Both the position numbers and the translations under genes were made by a program. DNA of 64,000 bases from positions 25,657,937-25,721,936 of the forward strand of contig OY855905.1 of NCBI GenBank assembly GCA_963693305.1, read 5' to 3'. The notes below the pieces were generated by a model, which was not told the DNA's origin, ran no database searches, and saw nothing but the letters and a program-made list of their open reading frames with translations. Source of the DNA: Meandrina meandrites. Lineage: Eukaryota; Cnidaria; Anthozoa; Scleractinia; Meandrinidae. Positions 38,609-47,690 of the stretch are shown in pieces. Position 1 is the stretch's first letter. Every line of letters begins with the position of its first letter.

Positions 38609-41600
38609 ATGGACGAAATTGACCTCAAATCTTTGGAAGAAGAACTTGCAAATCTTGATCCCGAAGATTTGCGATATTTATCAAAATTAATTGCAGAAGA
38701 CACACCTACAATTCAAAGGGTAATAAACACTTTGCTGGATGAACCAATCCCAGAAGCCACAAAGAAAAAATTAAAAACCCCATTAAAACCATTAAAACCA
38801 ATACCGAAACCACCACCCAGAAACAGAAAAAGAAACAGAAAAGAAACCATTTTGAAAATATTCGACCCCATCCCGCCGAACAAGGTGAAAACCGTGACAG
38901 ATTATCAGAATGAGGTTCTGGACCTGTACCATGACACGGAATATGAGGGTGTGGTAGAGGAGAGCGGGAGACGTTACAAGAGGTGGCGTTTTGTAGTGGG
39001 TCTAAACAAAGACCTCACACCCAGGTTCATCGAAAAGATAAGGGAGAACGTGGGAACATCGTTTTACATGAGGCACGCCTATTCGTATATTTTAGAAAAC
39101 ATTGAAGATGGGACTAGGCTTATTTATTACCAAAATAAGGGCTCCCCATGGATAAAAACGTACGCAGACGCAGAAGAATGGATCAAGGTAAGGGAGGCGG
39201 TACGTTTGGACCCGGATAACACTGAAAGACCAGATACAAAGTGGATCTTTGAGTCGCATTTCAATGTTGATGTAAAGGTTGTGCTAGACCGCCAGCCATT
39301 GATGGGAACAGGACCCTTACCAGTCTGGCTGCGTAAACAAGCAAACACGGGGAGAAAACAAGCAATGGTGGCGCTGGACACCTATAGGGATAACCTGTGT
39401 TTATGGCGCTGTATCGTTGTGCACAAAGGAGCCAGACCAGACCGAAGTACAGAAGCAGCCCGAGATCTGGCCAAGAGTTTCTACAAACTTGAAAAGATGC
39501 CAAATAGTTGGGTTGGGAAAACCTCATTGGATGAACTAGAAAAGGTAGAAATGCACCTGAACAAGGGCAAACCTTTCTCAGATTGGCTTGGGATAAGAGT
39601 TTATATGCCAGAGTGCATAGAAGATGAATTTGACATGGAAGCGCCAATCGAGGTGGTATGGCATCTTACAAGAAACCCAGCGCCGCAGTTTAAAAATATT
39701 ATGACAATCGGTGTTTTTAATGAGCACGCATTCTTGATAAAAGACATAACAAAGTTAGCGAAAACTTATGAATGCATCCACTGTCACGCAAGATTCACAA
39801 TGGCTTGCAACCTCCAACGTCACGCGGAAAGATGCGCCCAAGGTAAAACAGTAACACACTGCCCCGGAGAGAAGGTCGAAGCGCCACAAACAGCATATCA
39901 GAAAGCGTTTTATCCGAAGCAAAAGGCCTCAAAAGAATCAATCCAATGGTTGGAGTACGTGGCAAAACGCTGGAAAATCACCATTCACCACGCTGAATCA
40001 GGTCACGGAGGTGAAAGGTGGATAGAGAAAAGTCCAGTAGACGGGTACAACCACGAAAGAAAGCTGGTGCTGCAGTATCACGGCTGTAGCTGGCACGGAT
40101 GTCCGAGATGTTACCCAAATCGAGGGCAAATATTATCACACGGGACAAAGACGGCAGAAGATCTGTACCAAGCAACAAAGAAGAGAACAGCCCACCTAAG
40201 AAAGGTCGGATACAAAGTAATCGAGTGTTGGTCATGTCAGTGGCTCGTCCCAGGAGGTGCAGACAAATATGGTGAAGAACCATCAAAACCTCAAACAAAA
40301 AGCTATCCACACGCTATTCTGTATGACTTTGAGGCGTACGGAGACAAAAACCATCGAAAGGAACCAACAGGAAATCTCACGATTGAGAACAAACACATAC
40401 CAATCTCAGTAAGCGTGGGCGATACATTGGAAAGAGAGCCAACCCACATCTGTGAAAAAAACCCCAAAGTGTTGGTTCAAAAGTTCATGGAAGAACTGAA
40501 AAGACGAGAGAAAAACATCAGAGCAAAAGTGCGCGCAGAATTCATGCCGGCAGACATCGAGCTGATACCAAAAGATCAAAGGAAAAAAATAGAAGAATGG
40601 TGCGACCAGGTGCCAACACTCGGTTTCAACTCAGGAAGTTATGATTTGAACCTGATAAAGAATTACTTCGCGGAACAGCTCGCAGGTACAACCAACAAAG
40701 TGAGAGTGGCAAAGAATGGGAGTAAAATCATGTTCTTACTCACGGACAGATTGCGTTTCCTGGACATAATCAACTACTTGGGCCCAGGAATCAGCTACGC
40801 GAAATGGGTGGAAGCGTACGACTGCAAGGCAACAAAATCCTGGCTCCCATACGAGTGGTTTAACAGCGCAGAAAAGCTGGATTACCCAGGATTGCCAGAT
40901 TACCTGCACTGGTATTCGAAGCTTAAGAATGAGTACGTTCTAACACGGAAAGAATGGGAGGAATGTCAGAGACTGTTCAAAGAAAAGGGGATGAAAACCT
41001 TTAAAGACTGGCTGAAATATTACAATAATCTGGATGTGGCACCCGGGCTTGAAGCGCTCCAAAAAATGAAAAACTTTTACATAGAGAAGGGGATAGACAT
41101 AATGAAAGACGCAGTCAGCATACCGGGGGTGAGTTTGCATTACTTGCTAAAAGGTGCAATAGAACGCAAAGCGGAACTATATGCCCCAAGTAAAGAAGCG
41201 TATGAGATGTTAAAAGGGGCGGTAGTCGGAGGGCCAAGTTTGGTCTTTACAAGATATCATGAAGCAGGTAAAACGCGGATAAGATCGCATCAACACACGG
41301 ACGCGAAACTTTGTCAAAACATCCTCGGATATGACGCGAACGCGCTGTACCTCTCAACAATGCTGAGAGAAATGCCATGCGGAAAAGAAAGGGTTGTGCA
41401 CTACACGGACGAGTACCAAGTAGATGCTGCCCCAATATTAACGCACAGATTAAAAGAAAAAAGCTGGTTCGGGTACGCAGAAGTGGACATAGAAATCCCA
41501 AACCACTTGCACCAAAAGTTTGAAGAAATGTGCCCCTTCTTTCACAAAAAATCGGTACCGACCAAAGCCGTTCCAAAGCACATGAAAAAATACTTGAGAG

Positions 41601-42592
41601 CAACAGGAAGAAAAGTGGTGGAGAAAAACAAGAAACTAATGGGGACGTTGTCAGCACAGCGGATACTTTTGTACGAGCCGCTGCTGCAATGGTACATAAA
41701 CCACGGGGCAAAGATAACTAGAGTCTACCGGACGATCGACTACGAGCCGAAAGTAATATTCGAATGGTTCGTGAAAGAAGTCACAGAAAACCGCCGTACA
41801 GGGGATGTGGACAAAAGCAAAGCACTATTGGCTGATATATTCAAACTTCTGGGAAACAGTGGATATGGGAAGCTGATAGAAGCGTTAGAGCGGCAAACAA
41901 ACGTAATTTACACCAAAGATGAAAAGGTGGTGGACAGAGCATTGAGAAGCGCATACTTTTCAGACTTGGATGAGATTGGAGAAGCATATGAGTTAGAAAG
42001 TAGAAAAGCACGGATAACAATCAGACGCCCATTTCAGGTAGGAATAGCGGTGTATCAGCTAGCCAAGTTGAGGATGCTTGAATTTTACTACGACTTCTTG
42101 GATAGGTATCTTGACAGGAAAGATTTCGAGCTGATCCAGATGGATACAGACAGCAACTACCTCGCAATCTCAGGAAAGAGTCTGGAAGACATTGTGAAAC
42201 CAGATATGAGAGAAGAATTCGAGAAAGAAAAAAAGAACTGGCTGGCATGGGACAAATGGAGCGGAAGAACGCCGGGACTGTTCAAAAAAGAATTCGAAGG
42301 GGAGCGGATGATCGCGCTGTGCTCCAAATGTTATTATACAGAAGATGGGAAAGCAAAAAAGAAGAAACTGAGCTCAAAGGGGATGTCAAAGAGGCAAAAC
42401 GAGATCAACTGGCACCGTTTCAAGGCAGCGCTAGATGGAAACAAAGACATGGCAACAAACCGCGGATTCCGGATGCGGGACGGGAACATGGTAACATACG
42501 AGCAGGAGAAGCTGGGGTTGAGCGCATATTATGACAAAAGATGGGTGCTGCCGGATGGAATACACACGGAACCAATTGAATACCATATCTAG
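38609..42592 (+). CDS. Protein-primed family B DNA polymerase (pPolB)
   Basis: The 1327-residue polymerase is expected to replicate the element from its ends using a protein primer. The exonuclease Exo I motif is YDFEAYGD near residue 570, followed by FNSGSYDLNLIKNYF. Polymerase motif A is YDANALYLSTM near 907, motif B is KLLGNSGYGKL near 1080, and motif C is MDTDSNYLAI near 1177. A C2H2-type finger (CIHCHARF...HAERC) lies near 390-411 in the long N-terminal region, as in other Polinton polymerases. The start ATG is two bases after a TATATAC box. The gene ends tail-to-tail with the integrase, the two stop codons overlapping. Confidence 0.95.
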   Translation: MDEIDLKSLEEELANLDPEDLRYLSKLIAEDTPTIQRVINTLLDEPIPEATKKKLKTPLKPLKPIPKPPPRNRKRNRKETILKIFDPIPPNKVKTVTDYQNEVLDLYHDTEYEGVVEESGRRYKRWRFVVGLNKDLTPRFIEKIRENVGTSFYMRHAYSYILENIEDGTRLIYYQNKGSPWIKTYADAEEWIKVREAVRLDPDNTERPDTKWIFESHFNVDVKVVLDRQPLMGTGPLPVWLRKQANTGRKQAMVALDTYRDNLCLWRCIVVHKGARPDRSTEAARDLAKSFYKLEKMPNSWVGKTSLDELEKVEMHLNKGKPFSDWLGIRVYMPECIEDEFDMEAPIEVVWHLTRNPAPQFKNIMTIGVFNEHAFLIKDITKLAKTYECIHCHARFTMACNLQRHAERCAQGKTVTHCPGEKVEAPQTAYQKAFYPKQKASKESIQWLEYVAKRWKITIHHAESGHGGERWIEKSPVDGYNHERKLVLQYHGCSWHGCPRCYPNRGQILSHGTKTAEDLYQATKKRTAHLRKVGYKVIECWSCQWLVPGGADKYGEEPSKPQTKSYPHAILYDFEAYGDKNHRKEPTGNLTIENKHIPISVSVGDTLEREPTHICEKNPKVLVQKFMEELKRREKNIRAKVRAEFMPADIELIPKDQRKKIEEWCDQVPTLGFNSGSYDLNLIKNYFAEQLAGTTNKVRVAKNGSKIMFLLTDRLRFLDIINYLGPGISYAKWVEAYDCKATKSWLPYEWFNSAEKLDYPGLPDYLHWYSKLKNEYVLTRKEWEECQRLFKEKGMKTFKDWLKYYNNLDVAPGLEALQKMKNFYIEKGIDIMKDAVSIPGVSLHYLLKGAIERKAELYAPSKEAYEMLKGAVVGGPSLVFTRYHEAGKTRIRSHQHTDAKLCQNILGYDANALYLSTMLREMPCGKERVVHYTDEYQVDAAPILTHRLKEKSWFGYAEVDIEIPNHLHQKFEEMCPFFHKKSVPTKAVPKHMKKYLRATGRKVVEKNKKLMGTLSAQRILLYEPLLQWYINHGAKITRVYRTIDYEPKVIFEWFVKEVTENRRTGDVDKSKALLADIFKLLGNSGYGKLIEALERQTNVIYTKDEKVVDRALRSAYFSDLDEIGEAYELESRKARITIRRPFQVGIAVYQLAKLRMLEFYYDFLDRYLDRKDFELIQMDTDSNYLAISGKSLEDIVKPDMREEFEKEKKNWLAWDKWSGRTPGLFKKEFEGERMIALCSKCYYTEDGKAKKKKLSSKGMSKRQNEINWHRFKAALDGNKDMATNRGFRMRDGNMVTYEQEKLGLSAYYDKRWVLPDGIHTEPIEYHI

Positions 42593-43578
42593 TTTACATT
42601 AGTTGGGGGTAATTGTGTGTTTGGAGGTACAACAAGCAGTTCTTCACGTACAAAACCACGCTTAGGTCCGTCGCGCAAATAGTAGAGAACAGGTTGATTC
42701 GGTTTGGTAAAAGAACGTTCAAGGTTAAAGACATCTAAAGACCAGATTGGATCAGTGGCTCTTTTTGTCCCACCTTCAAGCTCACCAGGTTCGTACAAAT
42801 ACCGAACCATAGCGATGGATGGGAGCTTTTTTTCGTTCAAACCAACGGGTCTCAAATATTTAGTTGATGGCTCCGCATAAACATTTTTTTTCTTGATTGC
42901 GGCAGCAGGTTTCATACCAATCAATCGAGTGACTTGGTTGTTCAGAGCAGAAACAACTTTGGGAAGCCTTTTTACCCACACAGTAGACCGCAGACCCTCA
43001 GGTGAACGCATTTCAACCGCGTACTGGTGGCCAAACAAACGCTCAGCCAAGGTACGATTGAAACGTTCAACAATAGCTTGGTCTCTATGAATTTCAGGGT
43101 GGCCACGTCTGATAGAAGTTTTGTGATTTTCCATTTCTTTTGTAACAGCGCCCATAAATTCACGCCCAGGATCAACTTGCAACATCTGCGGCCATTTCAA
43201 AGGTCCACGTGTATAAATTGTCTTAAAAGCTTTGGCAACCTCATCAGAGTTTTTAGAAGTTAAAGGCTGAGCTTCTTTGAATCTGCTGGCAACATCAACA
43301 ACAGTAAGCGCGTATTTGTAAGTGCTACGACCCACTTTGTCATGTGGCAGAAAAAGAAGATCTGCCTGATGCACTTTGTTGGGTGTAGGTACATCGAATT
43401 TTAGACGAGGAATGTAGCGCGGTGCGGGGAGGTAAATCTGCCAGAGCGCTTGTTTGAACAACCATTCTTTGGCAATAACTTCAGGAACCTTTGCAGCGAC
43501 CGCTAATTTTTTAATGGCAGAGATACCTTTCCAGTAACCCTGCGGACTGTAGTAACGCCGCTCCAATTTTTTATCCAT
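42589..43578 (-). CDS. Retroviral-type (rve) integrase
   Basis: This 329-residue enzyme would insert the element and create the short target duplication. The catalytic triad is visible: Asp in HQADLLFL, Asp in LQVDPGREF, and Glu in IVERFNRTL, with 34 residues between the second Asp and the Glu, close to the DD35E norm. The RHPE-like PEIHRDQAIVERFN segment is typical of Polinton integrases. A basic N-terminal region has no clear HHCC zinc finger. The C-terminal part may be a chromo/SH3-like fold, but I cannot confirm it. The promoter region is shared with the divergent gene at 43607. Confidence 0.93.
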   Translation of the reverse strand: MDKKLERRYYSPQGYWKGISAIKKLAVAAKVPEVIAKEWLFKQALWQIYLPAPRYIPRLKFDVPTPNKVHQADLLFLPHDKVGRSTYKYALTVVDVASRFKEAQPLTSKNSDEVAKAFKTIYTRGPLKWPQMLQVDPGREFMGAVTKEMENHKTSIRRGHPEIHRDQAIVERFNRTLAERLFGHQYAVEMRSPEGLRSTVWVKRLPKVVSALNNQVTRLIGMKPAAAIKKKNVYAEPSTKYLRPVGLNEKKLPSIAMVRYLYEPGELEGGTKRATDPIWSLDVFNLERSFTKPNQPVLYYLRDGPKRGFVREELLVVPPNTQLPPTNVN

Positions 43579-43606
43579 TTAAATAATTATGCGCGATCAT
43601 ATATAC

Positions 43607-44113
43607 ATGGATACAAAACTTCGCGTACCTAACCCCTACAGGCAACAACTGGAAAAAATGTTGTTGGAAGAGCAGGAAGCGTTAATAAAAGAAATCAAAC
43701 CGGAAATCGAGCTTAACTTTTACTCATGGGAACCCCCACTGCCGGATGAGCCCCATGAAGAGATGAGACACCACCTCAAATTATGGTATTTACTTGCGGT
43801 ACTAAAAAAAGTCGGCATTTCTGTAGATCAGGTTGGTGACAATATGGGGCTGACCTTTTTGGGTAATGTCATTCACCAATTCAAGCGGAATCAGCAACTG
43901 AGTTGCTACCCCGGGTCGTGTAACTACGTTTGTTTTTTATACAACTATTTTCAAAAGGTCTCAACAAGAGATTGGCCGGCGAAAAAGGCAATACTGAAAA
44001 AGCTTACGAAAAGATTGCCGAAGATGGTACAGACCAGAAATAAAGCCGAAAAAAGTTTCAACGAATGGTGGTTGGAGGCAAACACCCCACCATTAAACAG
44101 AAGTTGTCTTTGA
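43607..44113 (+). CDS. Polinton protein of unknown function
   Basis: The frame opens at 43589, but I prefer the ATG at 43607 because it directly follows TATATAC, the start-proximal motif of this element, giving 168 residues (MDTKLRVPNPYRQQ...). It is rich in Lys and Glu, with a hydrophobic helix LKLWYLLAVLKKVGI and a Cys-containing segment LSCYPGSCNYVCFLYNYF. I do not recognise a family. The 3' end overlaps the convergent minus-strand gene by 21 bp. Confidence 0.75.
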   Translation: MDTKLRVPNPYRQQLEKMLLEEQEALIKEIKPEIELNFYSWEPPLPDEPHEEMRHHLKLWYLLAVLKKVGISVDQVGDNMGLTFLGNVIHQFKRNQQLSCYPGSCNYVCFLYNYFQKVSTRDWPAKKAILKKLTKRLPKMVQTRNKAEKSFNEWWLEANTPPLNRSCL

Positions 44114-44611
44114 TGTTCTGTTAACCTTTACCCCGCCGTCAGTGTGGTTTGAAAAACGCAGTTTTGTCTTTGCAGTAGTAAAGCTGTTGTACTTTTTGAT
44201 AATATCTTGGTACTCACTGTCTGAGATTTTACCATCTTCAAGAGCGGTTGATATGAGAGAGTTGATTGAGCTCAGCGTAGCTTCAGCCAAAGTTTGTATT
44301 TTTTCGTGTTTTTTCGCTTTACGCAGGAAAAATTTGACGGTGACGATGGAGGAGGTTGACACCAATGAAAACAGGGTGGCCGTTGCGATTAAAGGGGCGC
44401 CAACAACAACGCCAACCACAGAAAGAGAAGCGGCCAACCCAGAGCCTGTAAGAATGGTAGCAACTCCGCCTGTTAACGCGCATACTGTTTGGCAACGCGT
44501 GTGCCACCGTTTGAATTTGGCTGAGGTTTGGTAGTAATGCACCAACTGGTTTTCAAGATTTTTCTTTATCATTTCTATTTCAGCCCGCCGGAATTTTGTT
44601 GCAGAATCCAT
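44093..44611 (-). CDS. Small membrane protein shared with the second viral block
   Basis: The 172 residues contain a Gly/Ala/Val-rich double hydrophobic stretch (about 45-95: TGGVATILTGSGLAASLSVV...), then KKHEKIQTLAEATLSSINSL and ALEDGKISDSEYQDIIKKY. The same order of hydrophobic hairpin, KHEK, and 'K-I-S-x-x-E-(Y/F)' segment is found in the 197-residue protein at 58591-59184, so the two are homologous. It is a probable virion or host-membrane protein; the role is unknown. TATATAAG lies 4 nt before the ATG. Confidence 0.8.
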   Translation of the reverse strand: MDSATKFRRAEIEMIKKNLENQLVHYYQTSAKFKRWHTRCQTVCALTGGVATILTGSGLAASLSVVGVVVGAPLIATATLFSLVSTSSIVTVKFFLRKAKKHEKIQTLAEATLSSINSLISTALEDGKISDSEYQDIIKKYNSFTTAKTKLRFSNHTDGGVKVNRTSKTTSV

Positions 44612-44636
44612 TTCTTATATATGTGTTAAAAATATT

Positions 44637-45497
44637 TTAGTCGCAATATTGGTTATGCCATTTTCCATTTTTATATACAATCCGATTACATGGTCCAGTT
44701 GTATTTTTAGGGTGTGTCCAAAACTTTTTGCTAAACAGACCGGTTTTCTTGTTAAAGGCACCTTTTGCGATGGCACCACTCCAATACTTTTTAAACAAAT
44801 CCTTATCACCACCTGTGACAGCCATGATTGCAGCAGCCACATCTTGAGCCGGTTGAAAGCCTGGAATTTTTTCGCCGATCTTTTTATTGATCGTTTCACC
44901 GACACCCAAACCCACTTTTTGCTTCGAGCTGATTGCGTTGCGCGCCGCGGCGTGACCCCATTGCCGTTTGTTTTTGGGAATAGCGTCAAGCGCCTTCACC
45001 ATTTTTTTGTCTGCATCATGTTTGCAGCCTTTCTCATTTTTCTTGCCTGCACAGACGGCATAATCAACGTCATGCTGCATTGCAACTGCGTCCGTGGCGC
45101 CTGTGGGTTGCTGATAAATCTTCAAGATCTTTCCCGTCTTGGGGTCGTAAGAAAGCTGTTTTTCAAGAGGATTGTACGGCCCTGTATAGTTATGACCAGG
45201 AAGCGTCCACCCCTTTTTTGGCTTAGGCAGCTTGCCGATGGCTTTATGCAAATCAAAACCCCGCCCACCACGTTGGTAAAGAGGGTTTGTTGGGTCATCT
45301 ACTCGATTACCCGCATAAATTCTCATATCATAATTACCACCACTTTGCGTTTTATTAGAAACGAATCGTGTCTTGGTAATGCCACAACTTGCGCATTTTA
45401 CTTTAAGCAACCTTCTACCATTTTTTGCGGTAGTGTTTTTTTCGCTTCCCGGTACGTTGGGTGTGAAACGCTTTTCCTTCACGCAGTATACCTCCAT
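44637..45497 (-). CDS. Zinc-ribbon tagged protein with parvovirus-type phospholipase A2 domain
   Basis: Of 286 residues, about 1-47 form a Cys-based tag (VYCVKEKRF...VKCASCGITKTRF), also present in the next two genes. The PLA2 core follows at about 95-160: Ca-binding loop LPGHNYTGPYNPL and catalytic MQHDVDYAVC with the His-Asp pair. Such domains in parvoviruses open endosomal membranes during entry (established knowledge). Here the same role for the Polinton virion is inferred. The tail (CNRIVYKNGKWHNQYCD) has two further Cys. TATATAAG immediately precedes the ATG. Confidence 0.88.
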   Translation of the reverse strand: MEVYCVKEKRFTPNVPGSEKNTTAKNGRRLLKVKCASCGITKTRFVSNKTQSGGNYDMRIYAGNRVDDPTNPLYQRGGRGFDLHKAIGKLPKPKKGWTLPGHNYTGPYNPLEKQLSYDPKTGKILKIYQQPTGATDAVAMQHDVDYAVCAGKKNEKGCKHDADKKMVKALDAIPKNKRQWGHAAARNAISSKQKVGLGVGETINKKIGEKIPGFQPAQDVAAAIMAVTGGDKDLFKKYWSGAIAKGAFNKKTGLFSKKFWTHPKNTTGPCNRIVYKNGKWHNQYCD

Positions 45498-45519
45498 CTT
45501 ATATAATTAAAGAAAATTC

Positions 45520-46089
45520 TCAGGCCGCTGTGTGACACCCGCCTTTCAACTTATTTCCCGGTATCATATCTTTTGGTCTTAATCTGTTTGAGGCTTTAGT
45601 CAACAAATCCCCAGACAAAGCATCAATTGTGTAATTAACAGCTTTTCTCGCGATTGGTTTGGCTTTATTGGCTAACTTCTTCTGATACTCTGGTTGTCTC
45701 AGAAACTCGCTTGCAAAGTATCTTCCTTGTTTCACACCTTGCTTTGCCAAATAAGGAACTCCGTACTCAAAGAAAGCTTCAGCTGCTGTATTTCCAACTG
45801 TATCAAGAACCCCACCTCCAAACATTCTTTTTTCAGCGCGTGCAAGTTCTTCTCTCTTCTTTTTGGGTAAACCCCTTCTGGTCCACTTAAATATTGGATC
45901 CAAAATATTACCTCCTTCTTGAACATTTTCAGGTTTAATCCAACTGTCACTTATAAATCTTGTCTTGGTAATGCCGCAGCTGGCGCATTTTACTTTAAGC
46001 AGTCTTCTGCCGTTTTTTGCGGTTGTAATTTTTTCACTTCCCACCACATTGGGTGTGAAGCGCTTTTCTTTCACGCAGTATACCTCCAT
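45520..46089 (-). CDS. Zinc-ribbon tagged Polinton protein, paralogue 2
   Basis: The ATG at 46089 is chosen because the longer frame has no upstream ATG and TATATAGG lies just before it. The first 47 residues repeat the tag of the PLA2 gene almost exactly. The rest (GGNILDPIFKWTRRGL...) is basic with a short Gly-rich FGGGVLDTVGN and ends in a Cys-His pair (GGCHTAA). The tag family resembles DUF5679-type ribbons that are common in polintoviruses. It is possibly a minor virion protein. Confidence 0.75.
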   Translation of the reverse strand: MEVYCVKEKRFTPNVVGSEKITTAKNGRRLLKVKCASCGITKTRFISDSWIKPENVQEGGNILDPIFKWTRRGLPKKKREELARAEKRMFGGGVLDTVGNTAAEAFFEYGVPYLAKQGVKQGRYFASEFLRQPEYQKKLANKAKPIARKAVNYTIDALSGDLLTKASNRLRPKDMIPGNKLKGGCHTAA

Positions 46090-46125
46090 CCCACCTATAT
46101 ACTTCAAGAAAAATTGTGACGCCCT

Positions 46126-46458
46126 CTAACGGTTCTTCCTAAAATACTTTACGTTGTCTGTAACCCCTTTCAAAGCTTGGCTTCCGAGTATTTTGGCCGC
46201 TGCAGCGAAACTGGGAGAAGGGGTCACAAAGTTCGAGGCAACATAAGCAATTTTATCAACAGTCGAAGGTCCCCTTCTTGACGATAACGCGCCACCTTTT
46301 TTTTTGTCTCCGTTCACTGGTAAGAACCTTGTCTTGGTAATGCCGCAGCTGGCGCATTTTACTTTAAGCAGTCTTCTGCCGTTTTTTGTGGTAGTGATTT
46401 TTTCACTTGCCGTCACATTGGGTGTGAAACGTTTTTCTTTCACACAGTACACCTTCAT
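46126..46458 (-). CDS. Zinc-ribbon tagged Polinton protein, paralogue 3
   Basis: It starts at the ATG at 46458 next to TATATAT (the frame extends 8 codons further, but the tag alignment fixes the start). The tag MKVYCVKEKRFTPNV...CASCGITKTRF is followed by only about 60 residues, including a mildly hydrophobic segment (PSFAAAAKILGSQALKGV). It is the shortest of the three tagged genes. Confidence 0.75.
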   Translation of the reverse strand: MKVYCVKEKRFTPNVTASEKITTTKNGRRLLKVKCASCGITKTRFLPVNGDKKKGGALSSRRGPSTVDKIAYVASNFVTPSPSFAAAAKILGSQALKGVTDNVKYFRKNR

Positions 46459-46489
46459 AATATATAAATAAGCAAATTTCACTGCACCT

Positions 46490-46535
46490 TATTTCGCGGT
46501 ATCATGTCTTTTGGTCTTAATTTGTTTGAGCTAAC
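46490..46535 (-). pseudogene. Degenerate 3' remnant of a fourth zinc-ribbon-tagged gene
   Basis: The plus-strand sequence GGTATCATGTCTTTTGGTCT followed by TAATTTGTTTGAG matches the 3' coding end of paralogue 2 at 45558-45590 (GGTATCATATCTTTTGGTCT, TAATCTGTTTGAG). The rest of that gene is absent. It marks a past tandem duplication. Confidence 0.7.
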
Positions 46536-46540
46536 CCCAC

Positions 46541-46996
46541 TTATACATTATGTGTAAAATAATCCTTCACCACAGCCTCGTTGGCGCGTGTATTTTCTGA
46601 AAACATGCTCAAAATATCTCGAAACGACCGTCCTTTGTTACGCTCATTCAGGAAAAGCAAACAGTAGTAGCCGCAGCGCACACTGGATTCCCACTGAAGC
46701 TGGTTGTCATTTCGTAGAAAGGTCTGTTTACCTTCAAGAATCAACTCAATTTCCCATTCCGCGGGTGGAGGTAAACCAAAAGAGTCAAAATATTCAGTTC
46801 CATCCCAGCAACAAACCCAATGGGTGCCTGGCCCCCCAAGATCATCCATGTTGATTATACAAGGGGAGTGGTTTTTCACGTGGATCTCGTCTCTCGCAAA
46901 TATACCTTTGATAGGGATTTTCAAGTATTGGCACCATCGCTGCAAGTCATAATCAGTTAAGGGGACATCAACGAAGGCGGGCTTTTTTTTGGTCAC
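46541..46996 (-). CDS. Adenovirus-type maturation cysteine protease; no in-frame ATG near the start
   Basis: It is a C5-type protease that would process capsid precursors. Visible active-site neighbourhoods are GTHWVCCW (His), YFDSFG (acidic residue), and QLQWESSVRCGYYCLLFL (Gln region and nucleophile Cys). Its 151-residue length fits a short Polinton protease. The frame has GTG at 46996 as its first plausible start; the nearest upstream in-frame codon of note is a TAG, and the first ATG lies about 50 codons inside, after conserved sequence. It overlaps the upstream MSK-repeat gene by 29 bp at a run of eight A. Non-AUG initiation or frameshifting from the upstream gene is inferred. Confidence 0.85.
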   Translation of the reverse strand: MTKKKPAFVDVPLTDYDLQRWCQYLKIPIKGIFARDEIHVKNHSPCIINMDDLGGPGTHWVCCWDGTEYFDSFGLPPPAEWEIELILEGKQTFLRNDNQLQWESSVRCGYYCLLFLNERNKGRSFRDILSMFSENTRANEAVVKDYFTHNV

Positions 46997-47573
46997 CCCA
47001 AGAACCTATAAATGGTGGCGGGCGCATATATGGTGGAGGATTGATGCGCATTCCCTTTCCACCTGTTGGGGGTTTAACCCGCATGCCTGCACCATTCGCC
47101 AGCTTGGGCACATGTCTGATTCGTCTCTTGCTCATGTCTATGTCCACGCCCGTTTTGTTTTTGATAGCGCGCTCTATTTCTTTGATCTGTCTGGGGGTCA
47201 AGGGCAAAGTGCCGCTACGCGTGCGCACATGTCTGATTTGTGTCTTGCTCATGTCTATGTCCATGCCCGTTTTGTTTTTGATAGCGCGCTCTATTTCTTT
47301 GATCTGTCTGGGGGTCAAGGGCAAAGTGCCGCTACGCGTGCGCACATGTCTGATTTGTGTCTTGCTCATGTCTATGTCCACGCCCGTTTTGTTTTTGATA
47401 GCGCGCTCTATTTTTTTGATCTGCCTGGCGGTCAAGTGCAAAGTGTCGCTACCACCGGTTATAGCTTCATTTTTAAATCTCAGTGTAACTGCTTCTCCTC
47501 GCCCAAAGGCCCGCGCGAGGCTTACCTTCTGCCCGTCTGAAAGTGAAATCTTGTGCGGATAGTAAGTCGTCAT
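46968..47573 (-). CDS. Protein with three tandem MSK-motif repeats
   Basis: A 201-residue protein. After an N-terminal domain (SDGQKVSLARAFGRGEAVTLRF), three near-identical units of about 40 residues follow, each containing LTPRQIKEIERAIKNKTG and DIDMSKTQIRHV; in DNA they are 120-bp direct repeats. The tail is Pro/Gly-rich. The MSK(T/E)Q motif with a preceding RF domain also occurs once in the 95-residue protein at 63309-63596, so these are homologues. The motif is known from polintovirus and adintovirus small proteins of unclear role. ATATAAG lies just before the ATG. Confidence 0.8.
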   Translation of the reverse strand: MTTYYPHKISLSDGQKVSLARAFGRGEAVTLRFKNEAITGGSDTLHLTARQIKKIERAIKNKTGVDIDMSKTQIRHVRTRSGTLPLTPRQIKEIERAIKNKTGMDIDMSKTQIRHVRTRSGTLPLTPRQIKEIERAIKNKTGVDIDMSKRRIRHVPKLANGAGMRVKPPTGGKGMRINPPPYMRPPPFIGSWGDQKKARLR

Positions 47574-47690
47574 TTCTTATATTTCATACAAAATTATTTC
47601 ACTTTGGGGTATCAGCAACTCCACCTCCAAACATTCTTTTTCAGCGCGCTCGGCATCTCTTATATTTCATACAAAATTATTTCACTTTTA
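47574..47690. repeat. Duplicated intergenic segment
   Basis: TCTTATATTTCATACAAAATTATTTCACTTT occurs at about 47570 and again at 47656. Between the copies, CACCTCCAAACATTCTTTTT with TCAGCGCG copies an internal piece of paralogue 2 (45811-45840). It is a recombination scar, not a gene. The second copy still carries an ATATAAG box. Confidence 0.75.

Noticed and set aside
44649..45506. 285-codon plus-strand ORF
   Set aside because: It lies fully antisense to the PLA2 gene, has no motifs, and starts without the TATATA box.
46989..47562. Two long plus-strand ORFs with repeats
   Set aside because: Both are shadows of the 120-bp repeats in the MSK-motif gene, whose length is divisible by three.
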